DNA of 64,000 nt from Gorsachius magnificus (Eukaryota; Chordata; Aves; Pelecaniformes; Ardeidae). Both the position numbers and the translations under genes were made by a program. Location: positions 34,307,007 to 34,371,006 of the forward strand of contig CM067086.1 of assembly GCA_034008185.1 (NCBI GenBank), read 5' to 3'. Each line of letters opens with the position of its first letter. Position 1 is the first letter of the stretch. This document shows, piece by piece, positions 53,217 to 64,000 of this stretch. The notes under the pieces were generated by a model, which searched no databases, was not told the origin of the DNA, and was given only the letters and a program-made list of their open reading frames with translations.

Positions 53217-53390
53217 CTCCGGGGAGAGCGATCCGGGCGGGCGGGCGGCGCCGGCCTCCTGCGCCTCCGGGTACCGGCGACCAATATCCTCGGGCAGCCC
53301 TCGGCTGTCCCGGCGGGGGAGAGCGAAGAGCGGCGGGTCCCGGGCGAGGAGGATGAGGCGGGGGCGGGGCCGCCGCTGCCGCGCCCCGCC
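53217..53390 (-). other. THBS1: THBS1 exon 1 (non-coding; 5' end not determined)
   Basis: A strong donor, GGAG|GTAAGT, has its last exon base at 53217. It lies 185 nt upstream of the exon 2 acceptor, as expected for the untranslated first exon of THBS1. I found no TATA box in this GC-rich stretch, so the transcription start is only a guess; the upstream boundary given is nominal. An inverted CCAAT box is at 53281-53285 and a GGGGCGGGGC Sp1-type box at 53361-53370. Confidence 0.55.
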
Positions 53391-54130
53391 GGCCGGGGGA
53401 GCGGGCGGCCGCCGCTGCGCTCTTGGCGGGCGGCGCCGGGCCCGGCCGCGCCACTTGGGGGCGCCCCGCGAGCTCGCACGGCGCCTGCCCGTCAGGGCCC
53501 GCCGGGCGCGACGCTGCCGGCTGCCTGTCGCCTTCCCCGCCAGCAGCGGGGAGCCGCGGCGAGGCCGTCGGGGGCCCTCGTCCCCCGAACCGGCGGTGAA
53601 CCGCGCCTGGCACCCGTTCCCCGCCGCCCCGCGCCCTCCCCGCCGCCCGCCCGGCCTCCCAGACCTGCCCTGCGGCCCCTTGGCTCCCGGCCGCTCGCAC
53701 CGGCCCCAGCCCCGCGCTGAGGGGTCAGGGGCTCCTGGCCTCGCCGTGCCCCCCTGCGGCCGGCGGCACCCCGGCAGGAGCGCCCGGGGGGGCGCACCCC
53801 GCCGCAGGTGTCTGCCCGCTGGGACGCGGAGGAGAGGTGTGCCCTGAACGCCACCCCCTCCGGCCGCCTGGAGTCACTTAACGACAGCCACCTTCACTTA
53901 ATTAACGTCATGCACTTCGCGAAAAGCATCTCCTGCCCGCCGGTGGCAACGCACAGCGGAGGGGACGCTGGGCCCACAGGCGGGGGAGTAACGTCCATCC
54001 CGGCCAGCTCGCCCGTCCGCCCTCGGGAAGGCGCGGGCCGGGGGAGGCGGGGAGCGATGGCGGGGGGACAGGCAGGCTGGAGGAGCGGGGGAGCCCCGCG
54101 CCTTCTCCGTCCCACGCCGCTTCTCCTTCT

Positions 54131-57100
54131 CACTGGAGAAGCGTGCGTGGGGGTGACCCTCACCTAACGACTTCGCCTAAGGAATGAAATGATTAAGGCG
54201 GTGCTGCGGCTGAGAATCTCCCGTAGCGGCTTTGTTTAATGAGCAAAATGACTTGGCGCTACTTCAGCCAAGAAATTCCCACATAATCCAGATTTCAGGT
54301 AAGAGGAAAGCTTTTAAAGGTTAAAAAGGCAGGTTCTCTACGTCATGTCATACTCTGTGTGACCAAAAGTGACTTGAGTGTGTGAAACGGCTTTGAAGTA
54401 ATTGAATTCCAAAAATGGTTAATTCCTCCGCATTCCACGGCCTTTGTATGTTTGGCATGTGCTCCTGTGGAAAGCCGAGTGTCAGTGAACGAGAAAGATC
54501 TCGTCAGGCAATTGCGTGTGTGGTGAGGGAAAATTGGAGTGAGCTTGGCAACCCTGAGTGGTGACTGAGTTGGACTCTAAACTGAACTGTGTAAAACTCA
54601 TCAGGCAATCGGACTGGCTAATGTTGAGGAGGCATTACTGCTCTGCAGATTGTCCCAGGAAATGCCTTGGGAAATTCTTGACCCAAAGAATGAGATAGCT
54701 GCAGAACTGTGTATATTAGGGTAGAGCCAAAATGATTGTCTGCCCTTTTAACTTAAGAGCTAGAGTATACCATCTGAAGTAGGTTTCTCTACTGTGTTAT
54801 GATTCACAGAAGAAAAAGGTCAAGTGTCTCAAGATAAAAAGCTGAGAGAGAAGAGGGATGATGGTGGTGATGAGAGCCCGCCAGGAAAAAAAAAAAATCG
54901 TCAAAAGAGAGAGCAAGAAAGAGACAGTGATTGCTTCTACCTGGACAGGTTTAATTGACAGGTAGTTGTAATCCTTAGTGGTCAGCCCACTAAGCCCTTT
55001 ACATACCCGCGACTTTCTCTGGTGCGCTGTCTCATGGAAGCCAAAGGGGCTGCTGCTCTTGTGAGCTTGTGTCTTGGAGCCTGGGATGTTATGATCAAGC
55101 TTTTCTTCATGTGGCAGTAACTCAAGCCGAGGTTGAAAGGCAGTGAGAGCACCTCAAAAGTGTTTTTACATTAAGTCAGGAGATTGGGGCTGGCAACCAG
55201 GAACTGTCTGCTTGAAAATGAAACATAATGTCCAAAATTTATCTCTTATTTCATCCAAAGGTATGTGGATGAATCTGTAGTCTTTTGTCAGAATACCGCT
55301 GCTTGTGAGATTTTCTAATTTGGACCCATCTTTAAAGAATGCTTTTAAAACATGAATTCAGCTTTGAACCATCTGATTACACAGAAATATATCACAGTGA
55401 TTGAGGTCAAAATCTGACCCATAATTTCAGCACGTCCTACACTTCTAGGCTCAAATTCTTACCACAGTGTGTAAACCTAGCTTTGTTGAGTTCTGTGGAG
55501 CTAATACCAATTTACACCCTTACAGCTGATGCTGGAATTTGACACTTAGGTCTGCTCTAGTAGGCAAGAGATGACTGACTTGTTGAAACACTTTTAATGG
55601 AATTTACCTGTTGTCATTTGGACGTGTTCAAGAATGTGATCTCTGTTAAAACTGGTAGCCAGGTCTTGGGAGTGCATGGATGTTTTACGTGATTAATCTG
55701 TCATTCACTCTGTTGCCATGAATCCTGAAGTCACATCCTTTTCCTTACTTTCTCTTGAGTTCAGAGTCCTTTTATATTTTCATTGAATATTAATTGCAGA
55801 GTATGTTTACAACTCCGAAGCTTCTTAGAATTGCTTCATTTGAGACTGTAAAAAAAAGTAGTTGGAAAAAAGTAATGGATATACAGTAAGTATTTGGGAG
55901 AATGTTGATAATGGTTTCACTTCTGTGAGTGGAAATGCGGTCTTGCTCCACTGTAGTCATTGCCTCAGAATTAGTTAATATGTTCATGGCACCCTCAGAA
56001 TTTGAATAATTAATTTCTATTGCAGTACCGTTCATTTAATTGGTGATATACACAGAATTAATTCGGACCCTTGCAGTTATTGTACACAGAATAATTTTGC
56101 TTACTGCATTAAGCCGTCATGAAAAATGTCAGAGCTTTTTATAAACTCTTTATTGCCTTGACAAACAGATTAGTTTTCAGTGGGAGGGGTGGGACTGAAG
56201 TATTGACAAGAGTATGGTTTCTGAAGCGCCAATGTTGGAAACAAAAACTGAAGTAATGTAGAGCTGGATCTTCAACTTGTCTGAGCTCTGGAATGGCTCA
56301 TATTTTATACTAGTTGAGATTATTTTGCTCCCTTCTTGCAGTCAGTGTCCTCCTTCTCAGCAGAAAGCTGAAGAGCAAAGTGAATGCCATATCATATCAT
56401 TTCACAGTGTTTCACGTCCATAAGCATAATGATAAAGTACAAGAAAGAATAGCATTCTGTTACGATAAAATATGCAAATTTTTTTAAAAAAAAGACTCAA
56501 TCAGTGTGGTTTCAAGTGTGATTTGATTCTTGGGCAAATCACAAAGAAATACAAAGTTGCTATAATAGAAGAAGTGAACTTTTCCTAGATAAGACCTTCT
56601 GTCTAGAATCTCTTTACAGTGTTATAGCCTAGCAGACAGAGGTTTGGTTTTTTTTTTTCATTTAAAGTTACATAAATAGAAAAAGGAATCTTAATAACCT
56701 ATGTTGAATTTGTAATTTAGGGGTAATAAGACAGACAATGTACATTGGGATGCTGCTACTGAAATGCATGGTATTAAAACCATTCACACCAGTTTATCTG
56801 ATATGTTTTGGTCACATGGAAGGAAAGCTTTAAAAATATACAATATACCTTTTCATAAAGTCATAAAGTATAGGAATATAAATGTATAAGTATATGAAAT
56901 ATCAACTTCATGGCACAGCATTGAAGATACAGAGAGTTGGGTGGTTTATTACTATCATTTTACAATTTAGCAAAGAACTAAAAAGCTTTTATGATGCACA
57001 ACATTCTTTTGGCTTGTTTTTGGTGGAATTAATTTTGCCTACCATCTGAGAGGTAGACTTCTAGTCCAGGTTTGCTGCTTAGGTCCTTCCTCTGTTAAAT

Positions 57101-60100
57101 AGAAGATCTCATTTATTTTAGGATGATGTGAATCCCCTCCTAGAGGTGCTCTGTGTTTCCTAAAGAAACAGCTAGCTAGTTTAGGTTTGGTGGCTAAAGT
57201 CGGATGAGAAGGATCTCCCCACTGACGACTTTCTGTGCCGTGTCCTCTGTCAGCATTTGTTGAGCTATCCGTAGGGAAGCTAGCGGTTGGCTCCCAGGGG
57301 AGATAGATACCTGTTGGAGGAGTGCAGATTTGAATGCAGGGCATAACCCTTCCCCTCTGGGCTGGAATGCAGGACATCATTGTTCGGCAAAGCTATGTCA
57401 TGTTTGTGAGTCACTCAACATAAATTACAGTTAAAAAATACGTTGGTGCATTTGTGCTTGACAAGGATACCCTGCTTATCAGTATTCTTTCTTTGCAGGC
57501 ATATTACCTATGCAAACCACAGCTGTAAGATGCCTGCATGCACAAACCGGATTGGATATTTTTTATCTTTGAAGTTCTTGCATCAAATGCAGACCTATTC
57601 CCATATCAGAAAATGTGTGAGAAATTGCAGTGTCTGATTAATGGATAGCTAGCTTACTGAGCTGAGCCTTAACCCCTTAATACGCAGAGATGTTTGTAGC
57701 TAAATTCCTTCTGAATAATAATGGGTGCACAGCACATTTGTTTACTATTAGTCAGATTTCGGGGTTGGCAAAAGGTACTCCAGTTTGATGAGAAGAATAT
57801 GCTTTAAAGGAATTAACTGTAGTGACAGGATTTTCTTATGGGAATTTCATACAGTTTTGTGCTATAGTAATACCAGCGAAAAAGTGAAGCCATTCAATAA
57901 TTTTTAAGCCTTTTTTCCCCTGGAAAGAAAAAACATTTATTTTTAAGAAATAGCTAGAATTTGCAGCAAAAAAAAAAATAAAAATACACCCACCCTCTAT
58001 TCCTGAAACCAAAAACGTTTACTGTACTTCAAAGTTCAAGGGGGTTTTCTTTGTCTATGAAGGAATAAAGAGGAAAAAACCTGGTATTTCCTATCAAAAG
58101 GCTTTTTCATCTGCTTCTTTTGTCAGGCAGTGGATCAAAGGTAACCTTAGATATAGGCACCTAGTCTCTGCCTCAGTAAAGTATTTCTAGTCAGTGAATC
58201 ATTAGAGCATGTATTCAAATTCAAGCGTGTGGTAGAGTTTCCTCGCTTTTCATTAGAATTCAGAGCATACTTGTGGACATGTGTTTTCAAATATTTTACT
58301 CAGCAGAGGTGAGCATAAGTACATATGTTTGTACATTTATATACTGGGACCTTTGATCCCATGAAGTGAATGAAAGCTGCTCATTTGCATCCCTTAGCAG
58401 GCTGTGTCCCAGTGTGTTTTTGTGTGTTGTAAACAAGCAGCTGCAGACCTTATATTCCTCTCAAGATAATCAGGGATGAAGTAAAAAAAGAGACTTAAGT
58501 TTATGTTCACCTATCAAACAGAGCGTCTCTCATCTCCATCATTAACTTCATATTACACAATCAGGCAAGACTCGTTTATACACAAGATGGAACATATACC
58601 CTTTACCACAGCATGAAACCACATTTGAACAAAATGCCATATCACAGACAAACCTTTACTCTGTTCTTTTCTTCTTTTAATTAGGCAGAGGCAATCAATT
58701 ATTCGCAGGTCCATTAGAGTGCTCTTAATTATGCCATTACTTAATATTGCATAATATCTTCTAAGCATCAGGGAAAAAGGCATTGAAAGATCTGTGCAAT
58801 ACATAGCTGGGTGTTGCTGGCAGCTGTGGGGTAGAGAAAGTGAATAACATAAAAAACGACTGTGCTGTTGTTATACAACTTGAAAGATACACATTTAAAA
58901 TAACTAAGAGGAGTGATGAATAAACAGTAATGTGCTTCTGAGAAGGTAGATCATCTTTGTGCTAGGAAGTAATGTGCCTGGGAGTTTCTTAAAGGCCCAA
59001 TTGCTTATGACGTAGAGTCTAGAAGGGGCTGAAATATAAAATAAAAAGCCTGTTTTGTAATTTCCAAAGCCCTCTCCATGTTATCACAACATATGTAGCT
59101 GTCTGCTTTTTTCTACTTTCACAAAAACTGATCCTATATTACAGTTTATCTGTGTTATGAATTTGGTCTAGATTAACAAGATAAGACAAATGCTGAACTT
59201 CCCTGTTGAACTGTGAAATAAAAACTGCTAGCATTTAGTCATTCCCTTATTCTGCAGAAGTATCTGCAGCAGTTTGACGCAGCAGCTGTGCACATTGTGC
59301 AACATACAGAGGAACAGGAACACTTTAGGAACAACACAGACTAGAAGAGATTCTGTTTCATGTTGAGGAAGGAGACTGAATAGCTAAAATTGCCTGGTAT
59401 AGTTATTTGGAGGCTTTTATTACAAACAATGCCTTGGGGGCAGGGAAGTAAGATGTCTTGCCAAGAGATTATTTTCAGCAAATAAAATGATCTATGAAGT
59501 TCATGACTAAGAATCCTTGCCACGCCCCAGTTGAAACTCCCATGCAGTCTGCTACTTAACAGAACTGCAAGCTGCTTGATGTACATACAAGAGATGAAAA
59601 GTGCATAGAAAGTACAGGCACATTTTTTTGCAGTTTCGGATTGTGTCTAGCCCTTTCTTTATCCCAGAGGTCATAACAGCAGTGCCGAATCCTGCAAACC
59701 CTTTCTCATTCCTGTAATTTTTAGATACACCGTTAGCCCCATTGACTTGCTTGCACGGATAAAGACTACTGACATGAATAAAATTCTTCAGGATCAGGTT
59801 CTTACGCTGCTTTATTAGAAGTGCAGCCTGCTGTGACTCAAACCTTCTAAATTCAAATCACATATAGCATAATACCTGTGGCAAATACAGTCATCTCCCA
59901 AATTGTGCCATGTTAATTACTATTGGGAATGGGAGGAAATGCTGAGAAAGTTGTCGTTGCAGTTTGTTTGATACCATAGCGTTGCCTAGTTGTACAGCAT
60001 GTGGAGTAGAGTAAGCTGTTCTGGAGAGAGTCATTCAGGAGATAAACAAGTGTGATATGTAGCACATACCTCCCTCTCTCCCCTGAAAAAAATAAAACAA

Positions 60101-61099
60101 ATCTTTCCCTCTATCCAGCCACCTCTGCATTCACTGAAACAAAACTTCTTAGAAGATCTGAAATAGGACAATCTGGCAACTCCCAGTAACACTAGAGAAA
60201 CCAAATAATTTGATCTTCAGTGAGGAAAACTTTTTATGGCCCTTTTGAGGCTAAAGGCTTGGTCTACAAAAAAGAACTAAAGCACAAGCACTGCTCTACA
60301 ACAGTTTTGCCTAGGGATGCTTTCACTCGATATTAGGAAGTCCTCTAGGAAATGACTGTGGGACATGTGGGCCTTAAATTCACAGCCTAGCATGTTCTTT
60401 TATAGCCTTTCTTTGTTAGCAAGCACCTCAGTCTAATGAACATGGCAGTGGAAATAGTAACTAGGACCTGAGAACGTAGACATCCAAATTACTTTATCTT
60501 TGATTTGAATGAAGTGGAGCTAGTAGGGGTAGATTTTTTTCTGCCAAATTGTGTGAGGAAATGAGGCATGTGTGATCATGCTCTATGTTTGGCTATAGCT
60601 CTGTAACAGATCACTCTCTCCCTCCCCACCTGATAACTTTAAATCTGTTTTCAAACACAATTTTGGCAGACGAGCAGAAATCTTAAGGAAGTTCTAACAA
60701 GTCACATGAACATTGGCAGCTGGGTAAAGAAAGACAACCCAAATTGCCCAGGTAAAAGTGTTAGCTGCTTCTATGAACGAGTCAACTGCCATCCATGCTT
60801 TTTATTGGCAAACACTCTTAACCAGCCCCAATGTTTCCTTCTTTACTCCCAGACAATATGCAGATGAAGTCAGCAGAGAACTGAGGATATAGAGTAGATA
60901 GATGAGGTTTTCAATATAAGAAGGAACCATGTCAGTCAAATGGCATCTCAGAGCACAGAGAGCTAGGTGAGGTGAGAAGATGTGCAGCATGGCATGTAAG
61001 TACAAAGAGACCCAAAATGCTACTTGTTTTTATAAAAATTCTGTGTTGTAGTCTATTCTAGAATGATAGCAGCAATGTGAGGGAAAAGAATAGAGAAAT
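54131..61099. other. THBS1 upstream intergenic DNA
   Basis: AT-rich sequence without a recognisable gene or repeat family. It contains the CArG/MCAT pair (listed) and an A tract near 54885. A 342-nt open frame at 57039-57380 on the minus strand is richer in GC than its surroundings but matches nothing I know. Confidence 0.6.
54409..54436. promoter_or_regulatory. CArG box (SRF) with adjacent MCAT/TEAD-like motif
   Basis: CCAAAAATGG at 54409-54418 fits the CC(A/T)6GG serum response element. CATTCC at 54431-54436 is an MCAT/TEAD core. The pair lies about 1.2 kb upstream of the exon 1 donor. Human THBS1 has a described serum response element at about -1.28 kb, so a conserved counterpart is plausible. 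Motifs this short also arise by chance. Confidence 0.5.
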
Positions 61100-61925
61100 G
61101 GGATTGAGATATCAGGTGACTGTCTGTCTAATCCAGTCTTCTACAGTAAACCAAGATCAAGTATAGCAGACCATCCCAAAGGGATAATTGCCCAACCTGT
61201 TTTTGTAAACCTTTTGTTCAATAAAATTCCACAGCTTCCTCGTGCAGTTTGCTTACACCTCTCTACTTGTAGAGATGCTTTCATGATACAGTTTTCTTTA
61301 TTGCAAATTGCTCTGATTTCTTCTTGTCCTTCCTTCAGTGAACATAGAGATAGGTTACTGTCCCCTTACAAGCAATCTTTCATGCATGAAAGCCTGCTAT
61401 CATGTCTCTCCTCAGTCTTCTAGACTAAACAAACCCAGTTTCTTCAGTCTCTCTTCATAGGTCATATTTTATGAACATCTTCTTCTCTACTTTGGACTTT
61501 ATCCAGCTTTTCTTTAGCTTTTTGAAAAGTATGGTAACCAAAAATCTTATGCAACACTACATTCCAGCTGAATCCTTGCTAAGACTTAGTGAAAAAAATT
61601 ACTGTCTTTTATATAGTACATTCTGCATGGCATATGCTGGCGTGACAGTGGTCTACTTTTTCTTTCCTTTAATTTTAGTTTTGTAACAGTGTCATATCAT
61701 TAATCTGTATTCTGCCTGTGGTTTAATACAGGACTTGAGTCCTGTCAATGTTTTTTGTTGTCTTGCCAGTTATTTTCACATTGTATTTGATTTCTTCTTC
61801 CTAAGTAGAGGACTTGGTCTTCACTGTGTTGAATTTCACGTTAGCTATTTTGCGTACAAGACTGTTTATAGGGTAGAGCTCTTTGTATCTGAACATGGTT
61901 TTAGCCAACTTTGCCAAGGTAAGTG
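61100..61925 (-). mobile_element. Ancient CR1 LINE fragment, antisense
   Basis: Old amniote CR1 in reverse orientation. Clear pieces are tagactaaacaaacccagtt (61421-61440), cttcataggtcatatttta, ctttggactttatccagc, acattccagctgaa, and cttcctaagtagaggactt followed by a ttgaatttcacgttagctat block near 61830. These follow the usual order of a reverse-complemented CR1 reverse-transcriptase end and 3' region. It is heavily decayed and non-coding. Confidence 0.8.
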
Positions 61926-62748
61926 AGGACCAAGAATCTGATATACCTCCACAGAGCAAGCCAGGAAAGCTTATCTTCTGTTTGCAAATTATTATCAATA
62001 TTACAGCATTTATTACAGAAGTATTCAAGAATATTCTTTAAATATTTGTAGAGAGTTATTCAGTTGTGGGTGTGGAAATTAGAGGTATGACGGTTTTGAC
62101 AGTAACATTTTCAAAAACAACCACTGCAAGTTTTGGTCTTCCTGTAAAACAACTTTAGCTGTGTCAGCCAAACATAAGCGATTTGCTTCCTAAGAATTAG
62201 CCTGATTTCCTGCAATGATGAAGGCATCCAAACTTGAAGGCTGTTTGGAAAATTTTGACCAAAGTAACCTATCTCAAAACATCAAGCCAAGGCAGAAATT
62301 GGAATGCAATTTGAGTGTCTGTATCTATGAGTATGTGCTATCTTATGTCTTGGCAAAGGGTCTGAAGTAAAATACACAGCCTTGCAGCTACACTTGTTAA
62401 CTCAGGCATGGTGCTAACCAGCAGTGTCTCTATACCGCAGCTGGTGCATGTCTAGCTGGCTCAGTCTATGGGTGGAATTAACACAAGACTATCTCCATTG
62501 TCTGTTTAGGCAAACACTGAATCTTTGTTTTCAGTCTTATCCTCAATGGGTAGATGAAGCACTGTACTGGCTCACACTGGCAGCCTAACATTTTTCACAA
62601 GCAATAAATGTCAAGATTTGAGGATACCAACTGCAGTTTTCTCTTAGGAGCTTTTAGCTACCTGAAGTTTCCCTGTGTGGAGTGGTGCTAAACGTATGTA
62701 TTAAAAGAGCTGATTCATCAATGCAGAGATACTCCTATAGATTACTAA

Positions 62749-62850
62749 CACAGAATCACAGAATGGCAGGGGGTGGAAGGGACCTCTGGAGATCATCCAG
62801 TCCAAACCTCCTGCTAAAGCAGGTTCACCTAGAGCAGGTTGCAAACTGTT
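62749..62850 (-). mobile_element. CR1 LINE 3' end, antisense
   Basis: Reverse complement of the CR1 terminus: cacagaatcacagaatggca, ggtggaagggacctctggag, atcatccagtccaaacctcc, cacctagagcaggttgc. A short 5'-truncated copy, better preserved than the neighbouring one. Confidence 0.92.
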
Positions 62851-64000
62851 GCATGCGTGTGTGTGCATCCAGTAGCCTTGCTCTCATTCTAAGGCATGTA
62901 CAGATTTAAAAGACATCACTCTTGATCCGAAGTGCTTATCCTTTTTGGACATCTTAAATTCTATCTTTTTGCTTTTCTCTCTTGTCACTGAATTTACTTA
63001 TTGAGAAACAACTGTAGGCACTGCGTGAATTTCAGTAAATGTATTTTCCTCTTATGGTCCTTCCTACAAACATACTCCATATGCTAAGAGCCCTAACAAA
63101 GCCAAATGCTGGCTTTGTGTTTGTGAAAAACTTTTTTTCCGTGCTAAAGAAAGAATATTGTTTAACATACAGATGCAAGAAGACCAGAACTGTTAGAATG
63201 TACTTCAGAACATGAACAGTAGTCACAACTGGGGATAAAGTACATCCTCCAATTCACTTGCAGAAACATAAGCAGATAAAGTATGTATATATTGCATTAA
63301 TAAAGTATATATCCTCAGGGAGAGATAAACAGAGCATTTCTGCTTTTAGATAAAAATAGACGAAAAAGATTAAAATCAGGAAGACATTTAGTTTCTGGGG
63401 TTAATAAATCTGCGTGTGGCTTTTCAGTTCATCATATGCTAGAAACCACCCCTGTATTGCTGAATTAATCAGTCTGTGTTGCTTTGTCTTTGACAAGATG
63501 TTTATTTCTGAGCCAGCGATACTCCATACAAAATAACCACTCTACGAACAAGTAGGAAGTCATGTTTAATCAGAGCTTCCAGGAGACAAAACCCAAAAAG
63601 GCAGTGGAATGTGTGATTGGCATGAAAAAGTAGGCATTTTCCTTTGTGCTTTACTTTTTTCTCTGTTGGAAGATATGTTTGAGGTCAGGTAGCCCATGCA
63701 GGCGAAGGAAAAAACCTCCATGAATCCAAACCCCATTGCCTGTGACATGTTAAGGAAAGGTATGTTTGTGGAGAAATTCTCTGAGCAGCTCGTGTCTCTG
63801 GATTTGGAATCAAGCAACTAAATATATGAACTTAAACTGGAAACAGGGAATTCTGCACACCTTTTTGCACCCTAACATGCATGACCATAAGGTTGTGAGA
63901 GAGGATTAGCTTTAACAAATTAGAATGTGATAGTAGTCAGATGTTGCTGTACCAGCTGTGACCATGGTTTTGGGACCTGACTCTGAATGAGCTAGCTGCT
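62851..64000. other. Intergenic DNA, nothing recognised
   Basis: AT-rich sequence to the window end. Small open frames only, none with a recognisable product. Confidence 0.6.

Overview
This is vertebrate nuclear DNA, almost certainly from a bird. The signs are short coding exons with GT-AG introns, AT-rich introns and intergenic DNA, one strong CpG island, several CR1 LINE fragments with the avian 3' end, and one avian ERV-L type solo LTR. I see no bacterial operon, CRISPR array, tRNA or rRNA. The species cannot be settled from the sequence alone.

The window holds two genes pointing at each other. On the minus strand lies a complete thrombospondin-1 gene (THBS1). Its start codon is at 53006-53004 and its stop codon at 39764-39762. 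The 21 coding exons sum to 3531 nt, which predicts a 1176-residue protein (human has 1170). A non-coding first exon ends at 53217 inside a CpG island (about 52.93-54.13 kb). A 3' UTR of about 2.3 kb ends near two AATAAA signals at 37483-37478 and 37457-37452. All domains are present in order: signal peptide, laminin-G-like heparin-binding domain, trimerising coiled coil, VWC, three TSP1 repeats, EGF-like repeats, calcium-binding type 3 repeats with RGD, and the C-terminal lectin-like domain.

On the plus strand lies the 3' part of FSIP1 (fibrous sheath interacting protein 1). One large coding exon starts at 26586, and a candidate last exon starts at 30390 with a poly(A) signal at 30626. This tail-to-tail FSIP1/THBS1 order matches the human 15q14 locus. 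The first 26.5 kb reads as FSIP1 intron. It holds CR1 fragments (about 1110-1885, 5090-6215, 8431-8620) and the solo LTR (about 21359-21936).

The region 30.65-37.44 kb is intergenic, with low-complexity tracts. The region 54.13-64 kb lies upstream of THBS1. It contains a CArG box with a neighbouring MCAT/TEAD-like motif about 1.2 kb from exon 1, and two minus-oriented CR1 fragments (about 61.1-61.92 kb and 62.75-62.85 kb).

I found no sign of a wholly new biological system. The points most worth checking are in THBS1: five extra residues inside the calreticulin/heparin-binding segment, a different spread of CSVTCG motifs over the TSP1 repeats, and candidate miR-18/miR-19 sites and SRF/TEAD sites. 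In FSIP1 the choice between two splice donors, and so the C-terminus, is open.
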